Position numbers and translations under genes: made by a program. A stretch of DNA of 64,000 nucleotides from CAVVKW01 sp963761705 (GTDB lineage: Bacteria; Verrucomicrobiota; Verrucomicrobiia; Chthoniobacterales; JAATET01): the NCBI GenBank assembly GCA_963761705.1, contig CAVXHK010000003.1, positions 62,001-126,000 of the forward strand. The letters run 5' to 3'. The notes under the pieces are model-generated. The model was not told where the DNA came from and searched no databases. It was given only the letters and a program-made list of their open reading frames with translations. Shown here one piece after another: positions 9,812 through 18,768 of this stretch; the first letter of the stretch is position 1, and each line of letters starts with the position of its first letter.

Positions 9812-10915
9812 ATGACCGCCGAAATCCCCCTTCGCAAAGTGCTCGTAGTCGATGACGAGCCGCTGGTCCGGCAGACGCTGAGTCTCTGCTTGCGGGACGA
9901 ATACGACGTGACAACGGTGGCCTCGGGGGAGGAAGCGTTGCGAGCCGTGGAGGAGGAGTCTTATCCGGTGGTTCTGCTCGATCTCTGCATGGAGGGGCTG
10001 ACCGGAATCGAGACGCTCAAGCGACTCAAGAAGGCCCGGGAGCTGCAGAAGGTCATCATCCTCACGGCGCACGAGAGCACCGAGAGCGCGATCGCGGCGG
10101 TCAACTTCGGAGCGTTTAATTATCTCCTCAAACCCTTCGAGCGAAAGCACCTCAAGGAGGTGATTTCCCGGGGTTTTGCCGACTACGACCAGGAAAATTT
10201 GCGCGCTGGGGAGATGCAATCGCGCCTGATGAGCGTGCACGACACGTTTTTTTCGCTGCTGTGCCACGAGTTCAATACGCCCCTCAACGTTGTGCTTGGT
10301 TTCTCTGAGTTGCTCGCCCACGACACGACGGACGTCGAGCGGGCGGGCTGGATCAAAGAGATTCAGGACTCTGGTCGGCAGCTGCACGACATCCTCATGG
10401 AGATCGTCGACTACGTGAGCGCGTCGCATCTGGCCGAGGCGGGGGTGCAAACGGATTTCTTACCGGAGGATCTTTTCACCCCCCTGATCGAACTCTCGCG
10501 GGAGAAGGGGATCGCACTGGAGTTTCACGATTTCTGTCCGACGGGGCAACGCTACCGCGGGGCCGATACATCGATCGTCATGGTGGCGCGAAAGCTTCTG
10601 CGGATGGCAACCTTGGGATCGACGATGGTGAGACTTTCCGCGCAAGTCGACGAAACGGAGGGCGAGGCGGAGCTGCGGCTCGTGATTGATCGAGTGAACG
10701 ACGGTCGGGGCGCTGGGCCGGGTGCGAGATTCGGCTCATACTTTGACGCTTCGGATGCGAGGGTCAAAGGCGGTGTCGGGAAAAACGGACTTGGTCTGGA
10801 ATTAGCGACCTGCCGAAAGATCGCAGAATACGCGAAGGGGAGCGTCGATTGCCGGCTCGGTGCCGCGGGCGAGATGCAATTCGTCGCCCACATCCCGATC
10901 AACCGAGCGCATTAG
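9812..10915 (+). CDS. Receiver-histidine kinase protein (PhcR-like REC-HisKA architecture)
   Basis: A 367-residue soluble protein. The receiver (~8-125) has VLVVDDEPLVRQTLS, phospho-Asp in VVLLDLCMEGLTG, ILTAHES and YLLKPFERKHLKE. It is followed by a HisKA helix with the conserved His in FFSLLCHEFNTPLNVVLG and a C-terminal ATPase-like segment ending GKNGLGLELATCRKIAEYAKG, in which G2 is recognisable but the N- and G1-boxes are weak. A receiver preceding a kinase is the PhcR arrangement. Kinase competence cannot be decided by eye. A GTG-initiated lipoprotein gene starts 6 bp downstream. Confidence 0.8.
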   Translation: MTAEIPLRKVLVVDDEPLVRQTLSLCLRDEYDVTTVASGEEALRAVEEESYPVVLLDLCMEGLTGIETLKRLKKARELQKVIILTAHESTESAIAAVNFGAFNYLLKPFERKHLKEVISRGFADYDQENLRAGEMQSRLMSVHDTFFSLLCHEFNTPLNVVLGFSELLAHDTTDVERAGWIKEIQDSGRQLHDILMEIVDYVSASHLAEAGVQTDFLPEDLFTPLIELSREKGIALEFHDFCPTGQRYRGADTSIVMVARKLLRMATLGSTMVRLSAQVDETEGEAELRLVIDRVNDGRGAGPGARFGSYFDASDARVKGGVGKNGLGLELATCRKIAEYAKGSVDCRLGAAGEMQFVAHIPINRAH

Positions 10916-10921
10916 ATCAAC

Positions 10922-12175
10922 GTGAGAAAGCGTGTCGCCGGAGTTGTCTTATCGGTGGGACTCCTCTGGCTGAATGGCGGTTGCTCGCGGGTCGCGGAGC
11001 CGCCGATTCGGGTCGGGATTTTGCACTCTCAGACCGGGACGATGGCGTTGAGCGAGCAGGCGGTCGCGAACGCGACGTTGCTCGCGGTCGAGCAAATCAA
11101 CGCGGCGGGAGGGTTGCTCGGTCGGCAGATCGAGCCGGTGATCGCCGACGGAGCTTCGGATCCAGCGCTCTTCGCGGCGCACGCGAAGCGGCTGATCGAG
11201 GACAAGAGGGTGAGCGTGATCTTCGGTTGCTGGACGTCGGCGAGTCGAAAGGCCGTGGTGCCGGTGGTCGAGGCGGCGGACGGACTCCTGTTTTATCCGC
11301 TGCAATACGAAGGGATCGAGCAGTCGCCGAACGTGGTTTACACCGGAGCTACGCCCAATCAGCAGGTCGTTCCGGCGGTGAGTTACGCGCTGCGGGAGTT
11401 CGGCCCGAGGGTCTTTTTGGTCGGGTCGGATTACGTTTTTCCGCGCATGGCGCATACGGTCATCCGCGACCAGGTCAAGGCGCTGGGGGGGCGGTTGGTT
11501 GGTGAAACTTACCTCCCGCTGGGGGGACAGTTGGTCGAACCGATCGTTGAAGCCATTCTGAAAGCGCAGCCGGACGTGATCCTGAACACGATCAATGGGG
11601 ACTCAAACGTGGCGTTCTTCGCGGCGCTGCGGGCGGCGGGAGTGACACCGGGCGAGATTCCGACGATGTCATTCAGCATCGGCGAGACGGAGTTGGCGTC
11701 CATGGACCCGGCGTCGATGGTGGGCGACTACGCAGCGTGGAATTATTTTCAGAGTCTGGCAACCGACCTCAACCGGGAGTTCATCGCCGCTTATCGGGCC
11801 AGGTTCGGGGCGGACGCGGTGACTTCGGACCCAATGGAAGCCGCCTACGCGGGGGTGAATCTGTGGGCCGGCGCGGTGCGGGCCGCGAAGTCGGCCGATC
11901 CGGATGCCGTGCGCCGGGTAATTGGAGGGCAGGGCTTCCACGCGCCGGAGGGCCTCGTTTACGTGGACGAAGATACGCAGCACACTTGGAAGTCGGCGCG
12001 GATCGGGCGGGTGCGGGCGGACGGGCAGTTCGACGTGGTCTGGGCGTCCGATAAGCCGGTGCGGCCGATGCCGTTTCCGATCTTCCGGACGCGGGTCGAG
12101 TGGGAGCGGGCGCTCGACGATCTGCGTCGCGATTGGGGTGGCCAGTGGACGAACCCGGAGACCGCGGAACCATGA
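10922..12175 (+). CDS. UrtA/AmiC-like periplasmic binding lipoprotein
   Basis: GTG start. Residues 1-22 are a lipoprotein signal with lipobox LNGGC, so the mature protein should be membrane-anchored outside the cytoplasm. The rest is a type 1 periplasmic binding fold of the short-chain amide/urea family: IRVGILHSQTGTMALSEQA at the start, EQINAAGGLLGR, FGCWTSASRKAVVPVVE, LFYPLQYEGIEQSPNVVYTG and DPMEAAYAGVNLWA. These match proteins annotated as urea/amide ABC transporter substrate-binding proteins. No permease or ATPase gene is nearby; instead its stop overlaps the start of a Cache-like hybrid kinase (ATGA). A sensory role, presenting a small ligand to that kinase, is therefore more likely than transport, but this is inferred. 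The ligand is unknown. Confidence 0.85.
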   Translation: MRKRVAGVVLSVGLLWLNGGCSRVAEPPIRVGILHSQTGTMALSEQAVANATLLAVEQINAAGGLLGRQIEPVIADGASDPALFAAHAKRLIEDKRVSVIFGCWTSASRKAVVPVVEAADGLLFYPLQYEGIEQSPNVVYTGATPNQQVVPAVSYALREFGPRVFLVGSDYVFPRMAHTVIRDQVKALGGRLVGETYLPLGGQLVEPIVEAILKAQPDVILNTINGDSNVAFFAALRAAGVTPGEIPTMSFSIGETELASMDPASMVGDYAAWNYFQSLATDLNREFIAAYRARFGADAVTSDPMEAAYAGVNLWAGAVRAAKSADPDAVRRVIGGQGFHAPEGLVYVDEDTQHTWKSARIGRVRADGQFDVVWASDKPVRPMPFPIFRTRVEWERALDDLRRDWGGQWTNPETAEP

Positions 12176-14893
12176 GGCGGCAGCGGCGGATCTCCACCGA
12201 GCTGATCGTCTGGTTCTTGCTCCTGGCGCTGGTGCCGCTGGGCTTAGGGACGTGGTTAAACTACTCGGCTTCGCGCGAGCTGCTGAGCGAAGTGATTGAG
12301 ACGAATCTCGCCTCGATTGGGTTGAGGCAGGGCGGGCGGGTCCAGGAATTTTTGCAAGCGAAGGAACAAAGTCTCACCGCGTTGGTGGACAGCGGAACAC
12401 CGGCGGACGCATTGCGGTTGTCCGCGGAAGCCCTCACGGCGACGCGCGGTTCGGGCAACTTTAGCTATCGGATCGCGGTCGCGCGCCACGGAAGGTTGTT
12501 GGAGCGGTTCCGCGTGGCGATGAATTTCGAGCAGGTCTACCTGGTGAACCCGGAGGGGGAGATCGTGCTCAAAGCGGACGGCGATGACGAAGTGACCGGC
12601 AATGTCCTCCTTCCGCCTTTGGCTCAGACCGGCCTGGGCCGAGCTGTAGCGACGAGCCTGATGACTCTGGGCACCGTGCAGTCCGATCTCGCAGTGTTCG
12701 AACCGGACGATCGGGCGGCAACGTTTTTTGCGACGCCGATTTTTTCGGATGGGATTTTTTTCGGGATCCTGGCGGTGCGGCTCGATCTGGAGGAGATCAG
12801 CGAGGTGGTGAATGACACCTCCGGCCTCGGTGAGACCGGGGAGATGGTCGTCGCGACGATCGAGGGGGATTCGGCGGTGCTGGTGGCCCCAACGCGCCAC
12901 GACCCCGACGCGGCCTTCAGACTGCGGGTGAAGATCGGAGACGAAGCCGGGAAGGCGGTCGTCGAAGGCGCGCTGGGCCTCCGGGGCGAGGGGCTGACGA
13001 CGGATTACCGGGGGAAACGCGTTTTGGCGGTGTGGCAATACCTGCCCGCCTTGCAGTGGGGAGTGGTGGTGAAGATCGACGCGGACGAGGCGTTCGCACC
13101 GGTGGCGTCGCTCGCCCGGCTGGCTTTGGTCGTGGGGATCCTCGCGATGATCCTGGCGGCGCTGGCGGCTTGGTCCGTTGCGCGGACGTTTTCGCAACCG
13201 ATCGAAGCGCTGACCCGGGCGGTGTCGGCGGTGTCTCGGGGCGATCTCGACCGCACGGTCGCAATCGCGACGCACAACGAGATCGGGCAGCTGGGGCGCG
13301 ACTTCAACCGGATGACGTCGCAGCTGCGGGACATGGTGGAGACAATGGAGGACCGGGTGCGGCAGCGGACGGCGGAACTGGCCGAGGCGCGGGATCAGGC
13401 CGAGGAAGCGAATCGGACGAAGAGCGCTTTCCTAGCGAACATGAGCCACGAGCTGCGAACGCCGATGAACGCGATCATCGGTTACAGCGAGATGCTCATC
13501 GAGGAAAGCGAGGATCTGGGACAGGAGGATTTTGTGCCCGATTTAAAAAAGATTCAGGGAGCGGGGAAGCATCTGCTGGAGTTGATCAACGATGTGCTCG
13601 ACTTGTCGAAGATCGAGGCGGGGAAGATGACGCTGTATCTGGAGGAATTTGATGTCGCGCAGACTTTGGACGAGGTGGTGGCAACGGTGCAGACGCTGTT
13701 GGCGAAAAACGGGAACTCGCTCGAGTTGAAAATCGGGGTCGGCCTTGGATCGATGCGGGCGGACCTGACCAAGGTGCGGCAGACCCTTTTTAATCTGCTG
13801 AGCAATGCTTCGAAATTTACGGAGAAGGGAAAGATCACGCTCGCGGGCGAGCGCGTGGGTGACCGCGTCCAGCTGACCGTCGTGGACACCGGGATCGGGA
13901 TGACGCCGGAGCAAGTTGGGAAGCTCTTCCGGTCGTTCAGTCAAGCCGATGAGTCGACGACGCGGAAATACGGGGGAACGGGTTTGGGCTTGGTGATCAG
14001 CCGGGAATTCTGCCGAATGATGGGGGGCGACATTACCGTGGAGAGCGAGGCGGGAGTGGGTTCGACGTTCACGGTCGACCTGCCCGTGGAGGTGATTGAA
14101 GCGGAAGCAGAACCGGTGGGGACGACCGAGGTGGTTGACGCGTCGGCGGCGGGCCGCACCGTCCTGGTGATCGACGACGACGGGGACACGCGTGAGCCTC
14201 TACCGTCGCACGTTGGAAAAGAGCGGCTACCGGGTGCTCGTGGCGTCGGGGGGCGAGCAGGGACTCGAGTTGGCCAAGTCCTGCCGACCGGATGCGATCA
14301 CGCTGGACGTGATGATGCCCGGGATGGACGGGTGGTCGGTGTTGTCGGCACTGCGTTCGGACAAGGCGACGGCCAACATCCCGGTGCTCATGGCGACGAT
14401 GCTGAGGGATCAGCAATTGGGCTTTTCGCTCGGGGCGACGGATTATCTGACGAAGCCAGTGGATGCGGCTCGGCTGCGGGCGGTCATTTCGCGTTACCTG
14501 GACACCGGGGTGGATACGGCGTTGATCGTCGAGGACGACGCGGGGAGCCGGGAAATGCTCCGGCGTCTGCTGGAGAAAGCGGGGCTGCGGGTCTGCGAAG
14601 CCGCCGACGGTGCGGAGGGTCTCGACGTTGCGCGGCGGGAAAAGCCGGGGGTCGTGTTGCTCGATCTGATGATGCCGGTTATGGATGGTTTCGAGTTTCT
14701 GGCGTGCCTTCGCCGGGACGCGGAGTTAAACCAAATCCCGGTCGTGGTGGTGACGGCGAAGAATCTTTCGCCCGCTGAGCGCGACCAATTAAACGGAGGA
14801 GTCCAGTCGGTGATTCAGAAAGGCGGGATGGATCGCGACCAGCTCCTCCAAGACGTCTGCCAATTGCTCGCCCGGACCCCAGCCCAGCCCTGA
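12172..14893 (+). CDS. Hybrid histidine kinase (Cache-like sensor-HAMP-HisKA-HATPase-REC-REC), single-base frameshift
   Basis: The first frame encodes a TM helix (~10-33), an extracytoplasmic Cache-like region (~35-315), a second TM (~320-340), HAMP (~343-395), HisKA with His in FLANMSHELRTPMNA (~425), and an ATPase domain with NLLSNASKFTEKG, DTGIGMTPEQVG and YGGTGLGLVISREF. It then enters the first receiver at TVLVIDDD. At 14182-14185 (GGGG) an extra G shifts the frame; the receiver continues in the next frame as LYRRTLEKSGYRVLVASGG, with phospho-Asp in ITLDVMMPGMDG, followed by a second receiver (LIVEDDAGSREML, VLLDLMMPVMDG). Removing one G gives a continuous canonical protein of ~900 residues. 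The uninterrupted first frame would otherwise run to 14778 as nonsense. The start overlaps the binding-lipoprotein stop (ATGA), suggesting they form one sensor unit. Confidence 0.88.
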
Positions 14894-14897
14894 CCTC

Positions 14898-15278
14898 ATG
14901 GCCAAGATCCTCCTCGTCGAAGACAACGAAATGAACCGCGACATGCTCAGCCGTCGGCTTGTCCGTCGTGACCACGAGGTCATTATCGCGGTGGACGGCC
15001 AGCAGGGCGTCGACCTGGCAACGTCCGAGAGGCCGGACCTCGTCCTCATGGACATGAGCCTGCCGGTGATCGACGGCTGGGAGGCGACGCGGAGGCTGAA
15101 GGCGGCTGAAGCGACCCGGAGCATCCCGATCATCGCGCTTACGGCGCACGCGATGGCGGGCGACCGGGAGAAAACGTTGGAAGCAGGTTGCGACGACTAC
15201 GACACCAAGCCGATCGAGCTGCCGCGGCTTCTGGAAAAGATCGCGGCGCAGCTGGCCCGGGTGGCCGACGACGCATGA
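14898..15278 (+). CDS. Single-domain response regulator (CheY/DivK-like)
   Basis: A 126-residue stand-alone receiver: ILLVEDNEMNRDML forms the acidic pocket, phospho-Asp is in LVLMDMSLPVIDGWEA, the Thr switch is in ALTAHAMAGDRE and the conserved Lys is in YDTKPIELPRL. The DMSLPVIDGWEATR context is typical of DivK-like receivers that relay phosphate from hybrid kinases. There is no output domain. It starts 4 bp after the hybrid kinase gene and its stop overlaps the next start (ATGA), so phosphate shuttling between the hybrid kinase and the receiver-phosphatase downstream is a reasonable inference. Confidence 0.93.
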   Translation: MAKILLVEDNEMNRDMLSRRLVRRDHEVIIAVDGQQGVDLATSERPDLVLMDMSLPVIDGWEATRRLKAAEATRSIPIIALTAHAMAGDREKTLEAGCDDYDTKPIELPRLLEKIAAQLARVADDA

Positions 15279-16696
15279 AAGGCGGGACCGACAGCTTGGC
15301 GATCCTGCGGCACGAACTGCGGACGCCGATCAATCACATCGTCGGTTACGGTGAGATGGTCGCCGAGGAATTGGCCGACCTCGGGCGTGACGATCTCGTC
15401 GGTGATCTCGGGAAGGTTCAGGCGGCGGCGCGGAGGTTACTGGAATTGATCGATTTGAACGTGCGGGACGGTGTGATCGGAGGGGAGCTGGTCAAGGTGG
15501 CCGTCGAAGAGTCGGCGGGGCCGGCTCCGAATGACGACGCGCCCGACCTGGCGAAGGGGAGCGGCCACCTTCTCGTGGTCGACGACGACCCGGAAAATCG
15601 GCAGGTGCTTTCGCGGCGACTGGCGCGAGAGGGTTATTCCGTCGTCGAAGCGGCGGACGGGGAGGAGGCGCTGGAAATTTTGAGCGAGCAGGAATTTGAC
15701 GTTGTCCTGCTCGACGTGATGATGCCGAAGGTGGACGGGAGCACGACTCTTCTGCGGATGAAGGGGGACGAGCGGCTGCGCCACATCCCGGTCATCATGA
15801 TCTCGGCGCTCGACGAGATCGGGAGCGTCGTGCGCTGCATCGAGGCGGGGGCGGAGGACTACCTGCCGAAACCGTTCAATCCGACGCTCTTGCGGGCGCG
15901 GCTGGGCGCGAGTCTGGAAAAAAAGCGATTCCGCGACCAAGAGCGCGAGTATTTGCAGACCATCGAGCGGACGCAGGAGCGATTGTCGCAGGAGCTGGGG
16001 GAGGCAGCAAACTACGTGCGGTCGATTATCCCTGAGCCGATGACGGAGCCTTACCGGATCGACTGGAGTTACGAGCCGTCGGGCGAGCTGGGCGGCGACG
16101 CGTTTGGCTACCACTGGATCGACGACGAGCACTTTGCGATCTACCTGCTCGACGTGTGTGGGCACGGGGTGGGGGCGGCGCTGCTTTCGGTGACCGCGAT
16201 CAACGTGATTCGGTCGGGTTCGCTGGCGCGGACGGATTTTCGAAATCCCGGCGAAGTGCTCGCGGCGCTGAACAACGCGTTTCTGATGGAGAATCAGAAC
16301 AACATGTATTTCACGATTTGGTATGGCGTCCTGCACGCGCCGACCATGCGAATGCGCTACGCGAGCGGCGGTCACCCGCCGGCTTTACTGCTGCGCGACG
16401 GCGGAGCGGAGCGAATCCGAACGCAGGGCATGATGATCGGGGCGATGGAGGACATGACCTTCCCGGACGCGGAGGTGGAGCTCAGGGACGGAGATCGCCT
16501 CATCGTGCTCTGCGACGGGACTTACGAGGTCACGCGGGCGGGGGGAAAGATGATTGATTTCGAAGATTTCGAGGAATTGATGGTGGCGCGTGGAACCGAA
16601 CCGGGCGGGTTGGACGCTTTGTTGGCCTGGGTGCATGACTTGCGGGCCGGGCTGCCGTTGGAGGATGATTTTTCAATCTTGAGGGTGAAATTTTGA
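15275..16696 (+). CDS. HisKA-like/receiver/SpoIIE-type PP2C phosphatase (RsbU-like)
   Basis: Start is the ATG that overlaps the previous stop; upstream in-frame sequence belongs to the previous gene in another frame. Residues ~8-60 hold a HisKA-like helix with a His in LRHELRTPINHIVGYGEM but no ATPase domain follows. A receiver spans ~97-215 (VVDDDPENRQVL, VVLLDVMMPKVDG, DYLPKPFNP). After a short coiled linker, a PP2C/SpoIIE domain (~250-473) carries the metal-binding acidic residues in GGDAFGYHW, LLDVCGHGVGAALLS, LCDGTYE and EDDFSILR. This RsbU-like architecture normally dephosphorylates a STAS anti-anti-sigma factor. The next gene is an RsbW-like kinase overlapping by 4 bp; no STAS partner is visible in the window. 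Confidence 0.9.
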   Translation: MKGGTDSLAILRHELRTPINHIVGYGEMVAEELADLGRDDLVGDLGKVQAAARRLLELIDLNVRDGVIGGELVKVAVEESAGPAPNDDAPDLAKGSGHLLVVDDDPENRQVLSRRLAREGYSVVEAADGEEALEILSEQEFDVVLLDVMMPKVDGSTTLLRMKGDERLRHIPVIMISALDEIGSVVRCIEAGAEDYLPKPFNPTLLRARLGASLEKKRFRDQEREYLQTIERTQERLSQELGEAANYVRSIIPEPMTEPYRIDWSYEPSGELGGDAFGYHWIDDEHFAIYLLDVCGHGVGAALLSVTAINVIRSGSLARTDFRNPGEVLAALNNAFLMENQNNMYFTIWYGVLHAPTMRMRYASGGHPPALLLRDGGAERIRTQGMMIGAMEDMTFPDAEVELRDGDRLIVLCDGTYEVTRAGGKMIDFEDFEELMVARGTEPGGLDALLAWVHDLRAGLPLEDDFSILRVKF

Positions 16697-17115
16697 GTGT
16701 GAAGGAGATCCGGGCGACGCAGAAAAACACGTTCGAAGAGTTCGTGCCGCTGAGCCGGAAGGTTTCGGAATTTCTGAGAGCGAACGAGGTGCCGACCAGC
16801 GTGACCTTTATCGCTGAGCTTGCGCTGGAGGAGCTCGTGACGAATACGCTCAAATACGGCTACGACGACGAGGGGGAACACGAGATCGAGGTGATTGCGA
16901 GATTGGACGGGGACGAGATGACCCTGATCGTGAGTGACGACGGGCATGAGTTCGATCCGTTGGCCGAGCTGGATCCGGACTTGGATGCGTCGGCGGAGGA
17001 TCGAGAGATTGGTGGGTTGGGCATCTTTCTGGTGAAAAAGTCGATGACGGACCTGCGGTATGAGCGGGTCGATGGGCGGAACGTGGTGACGGCAGTTAAG
17101 AAGTTCGAGGAATAA
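16693..17115 (+). CDS. RsbW-like ATP-binding anti-sigma regulatory kinase
   Basis: A ~140-residue HATPase_c_2 protein: N-box in ELALEELVTNTLKYGY, G1 in VSDDGHEFDP and G2 in GGLGIFLVKKSM. The compact single-domain layout is that of anti-sigma/anti-anti-sigma switch kinases (RsbW, SpoIIAB). The TTG at 16693 overlaps the phosphatase stop; a GTG six bases later is an alternative start. Coupling to a receiver-SpoIIE phosphatase gives a complete kinase/phosphatase pair of a partner-switching module, but the STAS substrate and target sigma factor are not encoded nearby. Confidence 0.88.
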   Translation: MSVKEIRATQKNTFEEFVPLSRKVSEFLRANEVPTSVTFIAELALEELVTNTLKYGYDDEGEHEIEVIARLDGDEMTLIVSDDGHEFDPLAELDPDLDASAEDREIGGLGIFLVKKSMTDLRYERVDGRNVVTAVKKFEE

Positions 17116-17144
17116 CCGCGAAGGGGCGGGACACTTAAAATTTT

Positions 17145-17555
17145 ATGGCGAAGAAACATTGGTTGGTGAAGCAGGAGCCGGAGGATTACTCGTGGGACGA
17201 TTTCACGAAGGACGGCGGGACGGCGTGGACGGGGGTGCGAAATTTCCAGGCTCGGATCAACCTGCGATCAATGGCCGTTGGCGACGCGGTGCTGTTTTAC
17301 CACAGCGGGAAGGTCCGGGCGGTGGTCGGTATCGCGGAGGTGGTGGCGGTGGCTTACCCGGATCCGACCGCGACCGAGGGCGAATGGGTGTGCGTTGATC
17401 TCAAGCCGAAGAGGCCGCTGAAACGCGAGGTGTCGTTAGCGTCGGTGAAGGCCCAGAAGTCGCTGGAACAGATTGCCCTCGTTCGGCAGTCAAGGCTGAG
17501 CGTGATGCCGCTGGCGGCGGCGGAATTTCGCGAGTTGGTTGCGCTGGGGAGTTGA
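17145..17555 (+). CDS. EVE domain-containing protein
   Basis: A 136-residue protein that is essentially one EVE domain (PUA-like fold related to YTH): WLVKQEPEDYSWDDF at the start, the family hallmark WTGVRNFQARINLR, VGDAVLFYHSG, VVGIAEVV and YPDPT. EVE proteins bind modified nucleobases in DNA or RNA and many lie near restriction or tRNA-modification genes; none of those is seen here. It begins 29 bp after the RsbW-like gene on the same strand and may be read through from the signalling operon. The family call is firm, the biological role is not. Confidence 0.93.
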   Translation: MAKKHWLVKQEPEDYSWDDFTKDGGTAWTGVRNFQARINLRSMAVGDAVLFYHSGKVRAVVGIAEVVAVAYPDPTATEGEWVCVDLKPKRPLKREVSLASVKAQKSLEQIALVRQSRLSVMPLAAAEFRELVALGS

Positions 17556-17705
17556 CGTTGAGCCGCGCAGATCGACGGCCGGTTCGATTTCGCTACACCT
17601 TCGTCAGATCAATGCTCGATGGGTTCGGACTGACGCGGCTCGAACGGCTAGCGGCTTGGAGCCGACCAGAATCGGATCGCTTGTGGGATGCCGATGCCAC
17701 GTTGA

Positions 17706-18764
17706 CTAGGGACGAGCGGGGTCCCCGACTCCGGTAGCGTCCAGTTGGAGGCGGGGGAGATCGTTTACGAAGGGATCGGAGCCGACCTCGCGAACGGGGG
17801 CGCTGGGGTGGGGAGCCGACTGAAAGTCGAGGGTCAGCTCGCGTCCATCGCGGAGGACAACGATGGAGCTGGGATCTCCCGCGGTGAGGAAAAAGGACGC
17901 GTCGATCAAGTCCTCGGGCGTCTGGACCGGGACCTCCCCGACGCGGATGACGATGTCGCCATTTTTGAGACCACTTTCCGAGGCCGGGGTATCCGCGTGG
18001 AGGTTGGCGACGCGGGCGGAAGAAGGAAGGGTCGGATCCGACACGCGCTCGACCGAGACGCCCGCCCAGCCGGGTCGGAGCTCGCCGAAGCGCTCGTATT
18101 CCATGCGCGATTTCTCGGCGGCGTTGATCGGGAGCATGAAGCAACCAGCGTTGCCGTCGACGCCAGCGACAACGATGCCGACGACCTTACCGTCGAGGCT
18201 CATGACGGGTGCGCCACCGACGCCGCGTTGCACGGGGAGGTTGGCGCGGATGTGGGTGACTCGGAAGTAGCGGTTGAGGTATTCGCGGTCGAAGCCCGCG
18301 ATGGTGCCAAAGTTCGGCGTTTCGGGAAGCCCCATGGGGTAGCCGATGGAGACGACTGGGGTGGCGAGTTCCACGGTCGAAGAGTCGCCGATGGGGAGGA
18401 AGGGAGTGTTGGCGTCGACTTTGATGATGGCGATGCCCGTGCGGGGATCGGCGATGAGAAGGCGGGCGGGGAACTTCCGCTGGCCTTGGCGAACGGTGAT
18501 GTTTTTCCCGTCACCGATCGCGACGGTGAGGGTGTAGATGGTGCCGGACGGATCGGCGTAGAATCCGGTCCCTTCCAAGCGACCGTGGCGGTCGGATCCT
18601 TCGACGCGGACCACGGCGTCCTTGTGGAGGCGGAAGAGCTCTTGGATCCGACTCGAGATTGATTCGGCGAGGTTGTTGTCCTGAGCTTGGAGGTGGCAGA
18701 TCGACGCGGTCAGGAAAATGACCGGGACGACGAGCGCTTCAAGCTTGAGACGACGGTTTCGCAA
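17706..18764 (-). CDS. Secreted trypsin-fold/PDZ protein (DegP/HtrA-like), catalytic triad degenerate
   Basis: A 352-residue protein with an N-terminal signal peptide (cleavage near LQAQD). Residues ~40-215 follow the S1C (HtrA) pattern: GTGFYADPSGTIYTL, DPRTGIAIIKVDA, VVSIGYPMGLPETPNFG and the C-terminal GKVVGIVVAG. However, the histidine expected in a TNAHV-type motif is absent (TLTVAIGD), and the GNSGG serine motif reads RGVGGAP, so the nucleophile is glycine. Only the Asp segment looks intact. A PDZ domain follows (~235-320: WAGVSVERV, ASESGLKNGDIVIRVGEVPV). It is the third gene of an ECF sigma/anti-sigma operon with a 4-bp gap, the place where active HtrA proteases often sit. It is most likely an inactive protease acting as a peptide-binding or scaffold protein in envelope stress. 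Confidence 0.85.
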   Translation of the reverse strand: MRNRRLKLEALVVPVIFLTASICHLQAQDNNLAESISSRIQELFRLHKDAVVRVEGSDRHGRLEGTGFYADPSGTIYTLTVAIGDGKNITVRQGQRKFPARLLIADPRTGIAIIKVDANTPFLPIGDSSTVELATPVVSIGYPMGLPETPNFGTIAGFDREYLNRYFRVTHIRANLPVQRGVGGAPVMSLDGKVVGIVVAGVDGNAGCFMLPINAAEKSRMEYERFGELRPGWAGVSVERVSDPTLPSSARVANLHADTPASESGLKNGDIVIRVGEVPVQTPEDLIDASFFLTAGDPSSIVVLRDGRELTLDFQSAPHPSAPVREVGSDPFVNDLPRLQLDATGVGDPARP

Positions 18765-18768
18765 ACTG

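Noticed and set aside
17552..17737. Small plus-strand frame after the EVE gene
   Set aside because: Sixty-one codons, Arg-rich, no family resemblance, and it runs into the antisense of the PDZ protein gene.
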